A DNA stretch of 64,000 nucleotides from the NCBI GenBank assembly GCA_963696325.1, contig CAVOJV010000041.1:1-64000 (forward strand). Reading direction: 5' to 3'. Origin of the DNA: CAVOJV01 sp963696325 (GTDB lineage: Bacteria > Pseudomonadota > Gammaproteobacteria > Competibacterales > Competibacteraceae). This document shows, one piece after another, positions 16,361 to 24,568 of the stretch. The notes beneath the pieces are model-generated. The model had not been told where the DNA came from. It was given only the letters and a program-made list of their open reading frames with translations, and ran no database searches. Position 1 is the first letter of the stretch; each line of letters opens with the position of its first letter. Both the position numbers and the translations under genes were made by a program.

Positions 16361-17035
16361 TTAGCCCTTGGCCTCCTCTGGTAGGCTTGGCGGTTCGCGT
16401 CGAGACAGGAGGTCCTTGGTTAGCTCGGTTCGGAGCGCGCTGCATGCTTTGCGTATCGACTCGTAATCAGGAGTCTCGACAAGGCCAGTCTTGCGGCTTG
16501 CGAGAACTACTTGAATGGCCTCCTGAACCGTGCTGTAGACCTGCCGAGCCGAGCCAGACAAATAGATCCCGCCAGTCTGGAAGTACCAATCACGCAGATG
16601 CTCTGAGAGAGCCGGGAGGTCGCTGTACTGGAGCTTTTCATCCCGTGGCCATTGCGGAAGCTTTCCAGTCATGCACCAAAGAACGGCATAGGCTTTGGTT
16701 CGCTGTGTCCGCAGTTCTGCGTCCAGCGCGCTGGCGAAGGTAACTGAGGCCTTGTGGCTCTCTTCGACCCGCTTTAGCGACGAGCCGTACTCAGCTTCCA
16801 GCCGTTTCAGCGACCAGTCGTGCTCCTTCGCGACCTGGTTTAGTCTTGCGTTGAACTCCGCTTCTGATCTCTTGAGTGAGGCTTCGTGGTCTTTTTCGGC
16901 GATCCTGAGCGAGTGCTCAAAACGCTTTAGAGCGGCCTCCGTACTTTTCTCCGCGACAAACTTGGCAAATACGGCCAGCGCCCCCGCGATGCCGGCTACG
17001 CCGCCAAAGGCAACGAGAATCTCACTCCAGGACAT
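16361..17035 (-). CDS. Membrane-anchored coiled-coil protein, unrecognised
   Basis: 224 residues. The N-terminus holds one transmembrane segment (about residues 6-27, ILVAFGGVAGIAGALAVFAK). Residues 28-95 are a long charged coiled coil with a repeated pattern (LKRFEHSLRIAEKDHEASLK, LKRSEAEFNARL, LKRLEAEYGSSLKRVEESH). The rest is a soluble helical domain with no motif I know. GAAAGGAGG sits before the ATG. Function unknown. Confidence 0.65.
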   Translation of the reverse strand: MSWSEILVAFGGVAGIAGALAVFAKFVAEKSTEAALKRFEHSLRIAEKDHEASLKRSEAEFNARLNQVAKEHDWSLKRLEAEYGSSLKRVEESHKASVTFASALDAELRTQRTKAYAVLWCMTGKLPQWPRDEKLQYSDLPALSEHLRDWYFQTGGIYLSGSARQVYSTVQEAIQVVLASRKTGLVETPDYESIRKACSALRTELTKDLLSRREPPSLPEEAKG

Positions 17036-17155
17036 AGCGCCTCCTTTCGCACCAAGGGGTAGAAGGCCCGAGCGTGAGGGTAGGCCCCGATGTTGCGGGC
17101 GGTCGGCCAGCGTCGGGACGCCGCCAGCCGCACTCCCCGGAGCGATGACATGAGG

Positions 17156-17593
17156 TCAGGGCTTCAGTTGTGCGCGTAGTTCGCCGCCCGGATTAGCCGC
17201 GGTATGGACGTTGACGTACAGGTTCCCCGCCTGGAAACTCGCATATTGCGCATCCGAAAGCTTAGAGCCGGCCGGCACCGTGTAAGTGTCTCCGTTTTTG
17301 GTCAACGGGATGATCACGGGGCCGTTCTTGCCGGTGGCCGCTTCGTGGATGTGTGCCATGGTCCCGGGAATGCCCGTCGTGGTCACACTGCCGCTCACTG
17401 ACTTGTCAGCACCGATGGTGAGGGTGCCGCTGCCAGAGCCCGCGCTTTTGACCGGCGGCACCTCTTGATCCCCGGTGAGCGTCACCTTGACACCGGCGGC
17501 CACCGCGGCGCTCGAGTACGCGCCGAACGTACATACCGCAATGATCAACGCCACGCTGAGTGGCAACCCCGCTCTTCTGGAAAATGCGTTCAT
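17156..17593 (-). CDS. Exported CHRD-domain protein
   Basis: 145 residues: signal peptide about 1-33 (LPLSVALIIAVCTFGAYSSA) and one CHRD domain (VKVTLTGDQEVPPVKSAGSG; SVTTTGIPGTMAHIHEAATG; AGNLYVNVHTAANPGGELRA). CHRD proteins are extracytoplasmic; the name comes from chordin and the bacterial role is unclear. AGGAGGAGAGG precedes the ATG. A longer frame upstream is not supported. Confidence 0.85.
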   Translation of the reverse strand: MNAFSRRAGLPLSVALIIAVCTFGAYSSAAVAAGVKVTLTGDQEVPPVKSAGSGSGTLTIGADKSVSGSVTTTGIPGTMAHIHEAATGKNGPVIIPLTKNGDTYTVPAGSKLSDAQYASFQAGNLYVNVHTAANPGGELRAQLKP

Positions 17594-17798
17594 TGACCTC
17601 TCCTCCTGTGTAGTTGGAAGTATGTTCGCAAGCATTGTAGCTATTTTTGCCCAACCTCCGAAAATAGAAAATGAGTATTTTCGACTAAAACCGCGAAAAG
17701 CCCCACAGTACTTAAAAAACGAGAGTTTATGTAGAGAACCTACCCGCATTTGATCAAAGAACCACCAAAGTCAAACCAGACGATGGCAAGGGTTCGCC

Positions 17799-17830
17799 CA
17801 AAAAACCCACTGATCTTTCATCAGTGGGTT
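17799..17830 (-). terminator. Rho-independent terminator behind the Tyr/Pro-repeat gene
   Basis: Perfect 11-bp stem AACCCACTGAT / ATCAGTGGGTT with a five-base loop, followed on the minus strand by a run of seven U. It lies just after the end of the minus-strand exported-protein gene and before the CHRD gene, so the two are probably separate transcripts. Confidence 0.8.
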
Positions 17831-17844
17831 GTTATCCCACTCGC

Positions 17845-18225
17845 CTAGCGAATATCAATCGGGAAGACCAAGTTGATGCCCGGTGACGGCACCGGCGCGT
17901 AGTAAACCGGCGGCGGGGCGTAGTAAACCGGCGGCGGGGCGTAGTAAACCGGCGGCGGGGCGTATAGATAGGCGTGGGGGTGTGAGGGCCTCCGATAATA
18001 ATAGGGCGGCCGATACCCGTGCCAGTCACCGCGATAGCCATGCCCGTGACCGTTGTATCCGCCGTTACCCCTGCCATGGTTCCAGTTGCCTTGGCGACTA
18101 TCGTAATCTTCGGCAAGGGCCGGCGCCATTGCCAGAGCACTTATCACCGAGGCGACGGCGAGCGCCAGCAGGGGCTGGCTGATTATCGATTTGACATGCC
18201 TAGTCTGTGTGGTCGGGGTTTTCAT
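17845..18225 (-). CDS. Exported low-complexity protein with PPPVYYA repeats
   Basis: 126 residues from the ATG preceded by AGGT. A signal peptide ends near ALA (residue 38). The mature part is Gly/His/Tyr rich (NWNHGRGNGGYNGHGHGYRG) followed by three exact YAPPPVYYAPP-type repeats and a short hydrophobic tail. The repeats are 24 bp in DNA. Similar YXPPPVYY proteins are common exported proteins of unknown function in beta- and gammaproteobacteria. Located between a terminator and a Spy-like gene. Confidence 0.7.
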   Translation of the reverse strand: MKTPTTQTRHVKSIISQPLLALAVASVISALAMAPALAEDYDSRQGNWNHGRGNGGYNGHGHGYRGDWHGYRPPYYYRRPSHPHAYLYAPPPVYYAPPPVYYAPPPVYYAPVPSPGINLVFPIDIR

Positions 18226-18272
18226 AGTGACCTGCTTTGCTTGGAATAGGTGAAGCCAGTGTCTGCCGCACA

Positions 18273-18725
18273 TCAGCGGTTCCTGGGGTGGGCGTGGGGG
18301 TGGCCATGGCGGAAGGCTTCATCCGCGTCCTTCTTCTGCGCGTCCGACAGGCTGTTGTAGAGAATCACAAAGACGGCGGTTAATTTTTGGAGGCCCTCCG
18401 CATGAGCCGCGGCGATCTCGCCATAGGATTTGAGATCTTCGACAGCCGTCATGGTCTTTGCATTTTCTACGCGCAACTGGGTGAGGGCGTCCAGCGTCTT
18501 GGCATTGTCGCGCATCACCTGGGCGACCTTGCTCCATGGGTCTGCCTGGGCTGGCGTGATGTTGAGTTGGGTGTGCAGTTCAGTGATGCGCCCCTCGAGG
18601 CGATCCTCGGCAGACGCCTTAGCCGCGACGGCCTGGACTGACGCGAACGTGAGGGTGGCGAGGAGCGCCCCTACCGCAGCCGCGCGTACCGCCACAGCAG
18701 TGAAGGGATGGCTATTGTTCTTCAT
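18273..18725 (-). CDS. Spy/CpxP-like periplasmic LTXXQ protein
   Basis: 150 residues: signal peptide about 1-35, then an all-helical domain with the LTXXQ-like LNITPAQADPWSKVAQVM and LSDAQKKDADEAFR near the end, closing with a His-rich tail (HGHPHAHPRNR). Spy/CpxP proteins are ATP-independent periplasmic chaperones under envelope-stress control. The His-rich end may bind metal. It neighbours two other small exported proteins on the same strand. Confidence 0.72.
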   Translation of the reverse strand: MKNNSHPFTAVAVRAAAVGALLATLTFASVQAVAAKASAEDRLEGRITELHTQLNITPAQADPWSKVAQVMRDNAKTLDALTQLRVENAKTMTAVEDLKSYGEIAAAHAEGLQKLTAVFVILYNSLSDAQKKDADEAFRHGHPHAHPRNR

Positions 18726-18789
18726 GTTTCGTCTCTAGAGAGTTCACTCTTACGCACCCGACCCCTCGTCGGGCGCATGGTATCGCTGA

Positions 18790-19092
18790 CTACCACCGAT
18801 GATGATGGTAGCCACCATAGTACCTACCGGGGTAGCCACCATAGTACCTACCGGGGTAGCCACCATAGTACCTACCGGGGTAGCCACCGTAGTACCTACC
18901 GGGGTAGCCACCGTAGTACCTACCGGGGTAGCCACCATAGTACCTACCGGGGTAGCCATCGTAATAGGGGCCGTATACCGGCGCGACGGGTATTTCTACG
19001 GAAACACCCGGCCCATACGGCGTGGGGTACACGGCGCATCCGCTTGTAAGAACGGCGATACCCAGGACGGCGATGAGCGCGAGCTGTTTCAT
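18790..19092 (-). CDS. Lipoprotein with six GYPGRYYG repeats
   Basis: 100 residues with a lipobox (LTSGC, Cys19), so probably anchored to the outer membrane. After a short linker the mature part is six exact octapeptide repeats GGYPGRYY ending YHHHRW. An AGGTTTAGCT leader precedes the ATG. Gly/Tyr-rich repeats of this kind are typical of structural or surface-exposed lipoproteins; function unknown. Confidence 0.72.
   Translation of the reverse strand: MKQLALIAVLGIAVLTSGCAVYPTPYGPGVSVEIPVAPVYGPYYDGYPGRYYGGYPGRYYGGYPGRYYGGYPGRYYGGYPGRYYGGYPGRYYGGYHHHRW
18809..18952. repeat. Six tandem 24-bp coding repeats
   Basis: Six consecutive 24-bp units (TAGCCACC(A/G)TAGTACC…) with only an A/G difference between copies, encoding the octapeptide repeats of the lipoprotein. 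Near-identity at silent sites suggests recent expansion by slippage, so copy number may vary between strains. Confidence 0.9.
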
Positions 19093-19289
19093 AGCTAAAC
19101 CTCCATTGCCCGGCGGTTTTCCGCTTCAGGCACCCCCAGGTGCTCTTGACCCTCTGCTTGACTGTTACGCTGAGCTCTTGCGCGACTGGTAAAACCAGCA
19201 AATAATTTGACCGCTAGATCCTGGGTCCGTTTGGAAGGGTTGCAGTCAGAATAGGGGGTGCTTCCTGAATCAACGCTGAATAACCACGA

Positions 19290-19518
19290 CTACGGTTCCA
19301 AGCGCTGCCGTGAGAGCAATCGTGAGACCGTCGCCTTGCTCACCCCGAATAACCTTCCGGCTTCCGCGCCGCTTTTCTCGCCGGACGCTACCAGCTTGAG
19401 GAGGGTGGCTTTCCTGGGAAGGGGAGAGCTTGGGCTTTCTCCCCCCATTCCTGCCTTGCGAACGGGCATACTCCAGACCTCACTTCGTCCGCTCCCGAAT
19501 CATGGCGCGTTCGAATTC
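19290..19518 (-). pseudogene. Resolvase C-terminal half (minus strand), head-to-head partner
   Basis: Reads EFERAMIRERTK, stop, GLEYARSQGRNGGRKPKLSP, then after a small deletion KATLLKLVASGEKSGAEAGR and LFGVSKATVSRLLS. This is the end of the catalytic domain plus the helix-turn-helix of a Hin/Tn3-type serine recombinase. One nonsense codon and one frameshift show decay. Its first codons overlap, in inverse, those of the plus-strand fragment at a CGAATTCG palindrome. Confidence 0.6.
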
Positions 19519-19749
19519 GAGCGGGAGATGATCCGGGAACGCACACAAGCAGGCCTTCAAGCCGCCCGCGCCGAGGGTCGCACTGGCGGCCGTCCACCCA
19601 AACTCACCGAACAACAACACCTGGACATCGCCGACAATGTCCGCTCAGGCCGTAAGTCCGGTGCCGACATGGCGCGACTGTACAATATCAGTGAACCCAC
19701 TGTGTCCAGGATCGTAAGCCGAGCCCGCCAGGCTGGTATTCCCGGATGA
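19511..19749 (+). pseudogene. Resolvase C-terminal half (plus strand), head-to-head partner
   Basis: Reads FEREMIRERTQAGLQAARAE, GRTGGRPPKLTEQQ and SGADMARLYNISEPTVSRIV, the C-terminal third of a serine resolvase/invertase including the helix-turn-helix. The catalytic serine domain is absent. Sequence upstream is the inverse of another resolvase fragment, so the open frame that extends upstream is not a true gene. Confidence 0.62.
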
Positions 19750-19885
19750 TCTATCGGTACGACGGCTGGAATGCACCTTTTCGGGGCGTTGTGCAAAAAC
19801 ACCCTTAGAGGACATTCGGCACAGCTTGTGCTTGGCCTCCGCGATATTTAAGAATCTCTTTATTTGGCAAAGTGTTGGAGATTTC

Positions 19886-20255
19886 ATGAGTTGCCCGGAA
19901 ATTTCGGATCGTTTTTGGGAACGTGTGGCGCCGTTGCTGGAACCGTTCAAGCGGCGCAAGTCGGGTGGCTCCAAGCCCCTGGAATTTCGGTTGGTCTTGA
20001 ACGGGATTTTCTATCTGCTCAAGACGGGTTGCCAATGGGACTGCTTGCCGGCCTGTTACGGATCGAAGCGCGCGATCCACGAGCACTTCCAGACGTGGGT
20101 TGCCGGGGGTGTTGTCACGGAGATATTCCGCTTGAACGCGGGGGAATACGACGAACTTCAAGGCTTTGAGTGGGCTTGGCAGTCGATGGACGGCCGCTTG
20201 GTGCAAGCACCGGTTCGTCAAACCCGAGGCTTGAAAGCAGCGGGGTTGGGACGTA
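19886..20255 (+). pseudogene. IS5-family transposase, N-terminal part (interrupted)
   Basis: Starts MSCPEISDRFWERVAPLLEP and contains GSKPLEFRLVLNGIFYLLKT, CQWDCLPACYGS and the first catalytic Asp region (QSMDGRLVQAPV). Coding continues into the IS630 insertion and ends artificially. The remaining part lies on the far side of the insertion. Confidence 0.85.
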
Positions 20256-21402
20256 ATACCATTTACCAAATAAATTTATTATAATAAAGCTTCTTCTTCA
20301 AACTGATTAGGAATTTAGTCATGAGTCGATCAATCAGAATTGAAATCACGGAATCTGCTGAAGAATTAAGGGAGATGATGAACGATCAAACCCGTGCTAA
20401 GTTTCGAGAGAGGCTGCAAGTATTATACTGGTTAAAAACCAACCTTTTTCAGTCTTTACAAGATTTATCGGATCATCTGGGCCGATCAAAATCGGTCATT
20501 GTAAAGTGGCTGCAAACCTATCGCACGCGAGGATTGGCCGCACTTTTGCAGTGGAATTATCGCGGTGGTCGCCGGTCAAAGCTATCGGGCGCGCTCCTGG
20601 ATGCTTTGCAGCGGCGGTTAAGTGATCCCACGGCCGGTTTTAACAGCTATAAAGAAGTCAAACACTGGCTTGGGGAAGAATCAGGCGTGGAGATGCCCTA
20701 TTCCACCGTGCATCGTATTGTTCGCTATAAGTTACAAGCCAAGCTCAAGGTGGCGCGCCCGACGAGCATTCATCGGCAGGATGCTGCCGTCGTCGAATTT
20801 AAAAAAACTGCCAGATCGCCTCGAGCTAATTGAGGTCCTTCAAAACTTAGGCGGCAGTTCGGCCTTGCCGTTACGCTATTGGAGTCAGGATGAAAGTCGT
20901 TTTGGGTTGAAGACGATCACCCGGCGTGTGCTCACCGCGTTGGGGGTCAAACCGATCGGTCCGGTCCAATGGAAGTATCAAGCGTTCTATTTATATGGCG
21001 CGGTTGAACCCCTGAAGGGAGACCGTTTCTTTTTAGAGTTTTCTCATTTAGACGCGGATTGTTTTCAGCTATTTATAGACCAATTCTCTCAAGCTTACCC
21101 CCACAGTCTTAATATACTTAAATTAGATAACGGACGGTTTCATTTAGCCAAAAAACTCTAGATTCCTGATAATGTCGTCTTGTTATTTCAACCTCCTTAT
21201 AGCCCGGATGTCAATCCCATCGAACGCGTTTGGCAATCTATGAAAGATCAATTGCGCTGGCTTAACCTGAATAATTTAGAAGAATTGCGTAGAGAAGTTG
21301 ATCAAATTATTCAGTCTATCACTGCCAATCAATTAGCTTCCTTGACCGGCTTTGAGTTCATTTTAGCCGCACTTAAATAATAAAACCTATTGGTAAGTGG
21401 TA
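20256..21402 (+). mobile_element. IS630-family element inserted in the IS5 transposase gene
   Basis: Ends match: TACCATTTACCAA at the left and the inverse of TACCACTTACCAA at the right, with TA (perhaps TAA) duplicated. Removing it rejoins the IS5 reading frame as GLGRN-PTDRGRSGSKIH. AT-rich compared with its surroundings, which suggests a different donor. Confidence 0.85.
20321..21380 (+). pseudogene. IS630-family transposase, frameshift plus nonsense codon
   Basis: N-terminal HTH part (LSDHLGRSKSVIVKWLQTYR, YSTVHRIVRYKLQAKL) ends after AAAAAAA in GAATTTAAAAAAACTG, and the catalytic part continues in another frame (WSQDESRFGLKT, then QWKYQAFYLYGAVEP, LKLDNGRFHLAKK). An A7 run is a classic slippage site, so the frameshift could be programmed. 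But a TAG then interrupts the catalytic domain before IPDNVVLLFQPPYSPDVNPI, so this copy is dead. Confidence 0.82.
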
Positions 21403-21404
21403 TA

Positions 21405-21859
21405 ACCCCACGGATCGCGGACGCAGCGGCAGCAAAATTCATCTTCAGGTCGACCGGCATGGAATGCCCAGTGCCGTTACGCTGGCGGGAGCCCATGTGC
21501 ATGACAGCCGGCTCATCACGCCCACGATCGATGTGAGCGTGATTACGGCCTCTCCCGCGACGGAGGAAGACCCCAGGCACCTGTGCTTGGACAAGGCCTA
21601 TGACATGAAACGAGTCGAGCAAGCGGTTCTCGGCCATGGGTACACGCCTCATATTCGCCGGATCGGCGAGGAAAAAGGTGTCGATTCCGAAGGTATCCAC
21701 CCCGCTAAACGCGGGGTGGTGGAACGGACCTTCGCATGGCTCAAAGGCTTTCGAGCCATCCGGACTCGATACGTTTGCCGAGGAAACAATTATTTGGCCC
21801 TGCTCCAGGTTGCCTGCGCTTTCATCCTCGGCAGGCGAATCGAAGACGCCGCCATGTAG
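21405..21859 (+). pseudogene. IS5-family transposase, C-terminal part
   Basis: In frame after excision of the IS630: PTDRGRSGSKIHLQVDRHGM, AGAHVHDSRLITPTID, LDKAYDMKRVEQAVLGHGYT, VVERTFAWLKGFRAIRTRY. These are the second Asp and the YREK-like Glu region of IS427-type transposases. Completes the interrupted gene. Confidence 0.87.
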
Positions 21860-21886
21860 GGCAATTTATGTGCCGGATGTCCTCTT

Positions 21887-22507
21887 AATGGCACTGGTCA
21901 AATGGTCATAGCGCAGCCGCCGAAACACCCCACCAAAATAATGAAACGCGTGCTGGTGCGCGTCTAAAAAGGCCTGCTGGGTAGCACGGGGATAGGCGCG
22001 ATGATACGCCGCCCCGCTGGCCATGCTCCGCACCACGAACACCTGCGCCACCTGGCGCTCACCGGCCAGTTCCACCACCGCTTCATACCAATCCACCTGG
22101 CCTTCGACCCCCCAGTCATAACTCTGCGGGATACAGATCGCCTGGCTCAATAATCCCAGCTGGGCCTTCCGCGCCCGCACCTACTGCCGCACCCGGCGTT
22201 CGGAAATCGGATACTGCGGATACTCGGCCCGCAGGCGGGTGTAAATCCGATGGGCGGTATGCCGCTGTTGGCGCGGCGCCTGGCGGTCCTGTTCCAACAT
22301 CGCCTCAATCACCGGTCGTACCGGCGCCAGCCGTGGACACGACCACACCGGGCGCCGGCGCTCCAGTGGCCACGCACTCTGTAACGCTTGGCATACCAGG
22401 CGCCGGTGGATACCCAACTGCCGCGCCACGCCGGCAAGGGTACCGATGCCAAACTCATAGTCACGTCGGATCTGTTCAAAGAGCTCCACCTTCTGTCTCC
22501 GGTTCAT
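21887..22507 (-). pseudogene. istA: IstA-like (IS21-family) transposase, N-terminal fragment with nonsense codon
   Basis: From the ATG: RRQKVELFEQIRRDYEFGIG, HTH region, then a TAG, then in the same frame RARKAQLGLLSQ, GVEGQVDWYEAVVELAGERQ and AYHRAYPRATQQAFLDAHQH (DDE core). It stops at the IS5 right end. Different from the istA at 41-48 kb. About 300 residues are missing and no istB is nearby. Confidence 0.72.
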
Positions 22508-22554
22508 GACGGCTCCTCTGTTGCCTGAAAATCAGGTCAACAGAGTAAGCGTTA

Positions 22555-23755
22555 AACCGCATCCAGTTTGAGACCTTGAGTTTTTTGAGGTGAACCACTA
22601 CCCTCTTTCTGAAAGAGCCAAAGGGTAGTAAGAGAGCGATGCTGACTATTGATTATAGCCGCTGGGGCCAAGACCCTGACATTTTCAGAGTACTGGGGTT
22701 GAATGCGGAGCACCCGCGCACGCGGGAGCGCTTCCTGGCCTTGTACGAGATTTGTGGGGATAAGAACGCCAGTCAAGTTGGTCGGGAAACGGGCCGTAAC
22801 CCGCAAACGGTGATGGAGTGGGTGCACCGTTACAATACGGTTGGACCGGCGGCCTTGGTGTACCAGCGTACCGGTGGCCGTTCCCCCTTTTTACCCCGGC
22901 CCTGGAACCAGGCGTCGATGGGGTTATCCGCGAGGCCCTGAAGCAAGCGGCGACCCCCCCGCCAGAGCGGACCGCCCCGCCGGCCCCGCGCTGGACCCTG
23001 AAGCGGCTGCAAGGATGGCTCCAGGCCCAGGGCCAGGACGAGTGCTGTCGGGAGACGATCCGGCAGGCGCTCAAGCGGTTAGGCTTGTCCTGGAAAAAAG
23101 CCCGGAAACTGTTGAATAAAGCCGATCCGGATCAGCGGGCGGCGTTTCTAGACAAACTCCACCCCTTGCTGGTCGCCGCCACCCGGGGCCAACACACGCT
23201 GGTCTACATTGATGAGGCCCATTTTCGCCAGGATACCGATGAAGGCTATGGCTGGTCGGTCAAGGGCGAGCGGTTCTGGGTCAGTTCCAATTCTCCCGGG
23301 CTGGGGGCGAAGGTGTCGTGTTACGGGGTTTACTTCTACAATCAAGGCCAGGTTAAGCTGTATCCATACGACCGTGCCAACAGCGAGATGACCATTGAAC
23401 TGTTAGAAACCCTCCGTCGGGAACTCCCGGCGGTACCGCTAACGGTGCTCTGGGACGGGGCGTCCTATCACCGAGCGCAAGCGGTGACCCAACGGGCCGA
23501 TGAACTGCGGATCAACCGGTTGCCATTGCCGGGCTACAGTCCGGACTTCATGCCGGTGGAACACCTCTGGCAGTGGGTACGAGAAGACGTGACCTATCAC
23601 ACCTGTTACGACAATCGGGCGGAATTGATCGCCCAACTGGAACAGTTTCAACAGGCAATCAACGCCACCCCCAATGCCGTCGCCGACCGACTTTGGGTCA
23701 AAACTCACCTCGATCCCGAAGAGGAAAAACTACGGGTTTCAAAGTAGATGCGGTT
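22555..23755 (+). mobile_element. IS630-family element, second copy type
   Basis: AACCGCATC with AGTTTGA at the left and AACCGCATC with CTTTGAA, inverted, at the right, each flanked by TA. About 1.2 kb with one transposase in two frames. It sits just upstream of the istA fragment and is GC-rich, unlike the other IS630 here. Confidence 0.75.
22639..23747 (+). CDS. IS630-family transposase in two frames (possible programmed frameshift)
   Basis: ORF A begins MLTIDYSRWGQDPDIFRVLG and runs through the HTH (NPQTVMEWVHRYNTVGPAAL) to GGRSPF; the DDE part continues in another frame from FTPALEPGVDGVIREAL. The switch lies at TTCCCCCTTTTTACC, a run that can support ribosomal or transcriptional slippage. 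The catalytic half has LVYIDEAHFRQDTD, LTVLWDGASYHRAQ and PDFMPVEHLWQWVRED. The rest looks undamaged, so a slipped full-length protein of about 365 residues is plausible. Confidence 0.72.
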
Positions 23756-23860
23756 TAGCAACATTCAGGTGGGCCAAATGAGAGTGCCGAAATGTCCCAA
23801 ATCAGATTACCGAACTCATACATGCCGCTGCTCAAAGGGGGGGCCATGAATGGGGCTAAC

Positions 23861-23914
23861 CGGGGTTTGACGAGCAACCGGACATTATGCCGAGCTCGGC
23901 ATAATGTTCCATTG
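23861..23914. repeat. 54-bp repeat with perfect 26-bp palindrome, copy 1
   Basis: Contains GGGGTTTGACGAGCAACC followed by a palindrome centred on CCGAGCTCGG (ATTATGCCGAGCTCGGCATAAT at its heart). A second copy about 580 bp downstream differs at one base. A reverse arm TTCAAACTCC follows, so the unit can fold into one long hairpin. Possibly a recombinase or transposase recognition site. Confidence 0.75.
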
Positions 23915-23966
23915 GACTTCAAACTCCTAACAGTTCCTCTGCTACTCGAACCCCCTAATGGAGTTT

Positions 23967-24257
23967 TTACTGATTCCTGCCCAAGGGGCGAGTAAAGGTA
24001 TACTGGGCGGGTTCAACGATGAGTTGGTGGGCCGCTTGCTCCGTGCTGCCGTTCGCGAGCGTAAGCGGCAACCCCACGAGAAAGATGGCCGTGCCCAGCG
24101 CAGTGGCTACCAAGCCTACGGGTCGTTGCAGAAGGAGGTCAACCGCTACCTCACCGCTGGTAACGTCTGATTTTGAGTCAGCGTCCTCTGCGCGGCTAAG
24201 GCTCGCTGTCAACGTTAGCGCGACGGCGAAGAGGGGGGCCAGGCGAAGTTGGGTCAT
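23967..24257 (-). CDS. Small exported/membrane protein, unrecognised
   Basis: 96 residues from the ATG (a GTG three codons earlier is possible; neither has a strong ribosome binding site). Signal-like N-terminus (LRLAPLFAVALTLTASLSRA), charged segment, then a transmembrane helix (GLVATALGTAIFLVGLPLTL). It lies between the two 54-bp palindromic repeats, which suggests a small mobile or recombined cassette. No function can be assigned. Confidence 0.5.
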   Translation of the reverse strand: MTQLRLAPLFAVALTLTASLSRAEDADSKSDVTSGEVAVDLLLQRPVGLVATALGTAIFLVGLPLTLANGSTEQAAHQLIVEPAQYTFTRPLGRNQ

Positions 24258-24439
24258 GGTCGGCACCGAGAAGGGTTATTAGTCTTTAAAATATTAGATC
24301 ACTTCGTACCGGTTCAACAGTTGAACTGCTGCCCTCACCCAAGCCGGGTGACCGCAAGGATTTATGTAAAAATCGGCAGTAGCGGCTTTAACTGTCAACA
24401 AGCGACTAATTTCCACATAAAATTATGGTGGTTAGAACA

Positions 24440-24493
24440 CGGGGTTTGACGAGCAACCGGACATTATGCCGAGCTCGGCATAATGTCCCATTG
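24440..24493. repeat. 54-bp repeat with perfect 26-bp palindrome, copy 2
   Basis: Same sequence as the copy near 23.9 kb with one base changed. The flanking GGGGTTTG and CAAACCCC form an 8-bp inverted repeat around the palindrome. It lies at the point where the response-regulator frame is cut. The roughly 160 bases between the small exported gene and this repeat show nothing else, apart from GTGACCGCAAGGATT, which recurs at about 27.36 kb. Confidence 0.75.
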
Positions 24494-24507
24494 ATCCCCA
24501 AACCCCT

Positions 24508-24568
24508 CGTACCCCAGCACGGCGGGATCGTCATCGACGATGAACACCGTGGGAGTGCTGGTCAGCAT
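24508..24568 (-). pseudogene. Response regulator, first 20 codons only
   Basis: ATGCTGA overlaps the stop of the histidine kinase gene, the usual coupling of a two-component pair. The frame reads MLTSTPTVFIVDDDPAVLGY, the start of a FixJ-type receiver domain with the acidic pair DDD. It then runs into the palindromic repeat element; no phosphorylated Asp, no helix-turn-helix, and no continuation elsewhere in the window. Confidence 0.68.

Larger units (their letters stand above)
19808..21884 (+). mobile_element. IS5-family (IS427-like) element interrupted by an IS630-type element
   Basis: GAGGACATTCGGCACA at the left and the inverse of GAGGACATCCGGCACA at the right form near-perfect terminal repeats; TTA flanks both sides. 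The single transposase gene is split by a 1.15-kb insertion. Without it the element is about 0.93 kb, normal for the IS427 subgroup. Confidence 0.85.

Noticed and set aside
18809..18952. Regular 24-bp repeats that could suggest a CRISPR array
   Set aside because: Units are directly adjacent with no spacers and encode an in-frame octapeptide repeat in a lipoprotein.
19258..19497. Upstream half of the 163-codon plus-strand frame before the resolvase fragment
   Set aside because: On the opposite strand this stretch encodes the other resolvase fragment (GRKPKLSPS, SGEKSGAEAGRLFG), so the plus-strand reading is a shadow.
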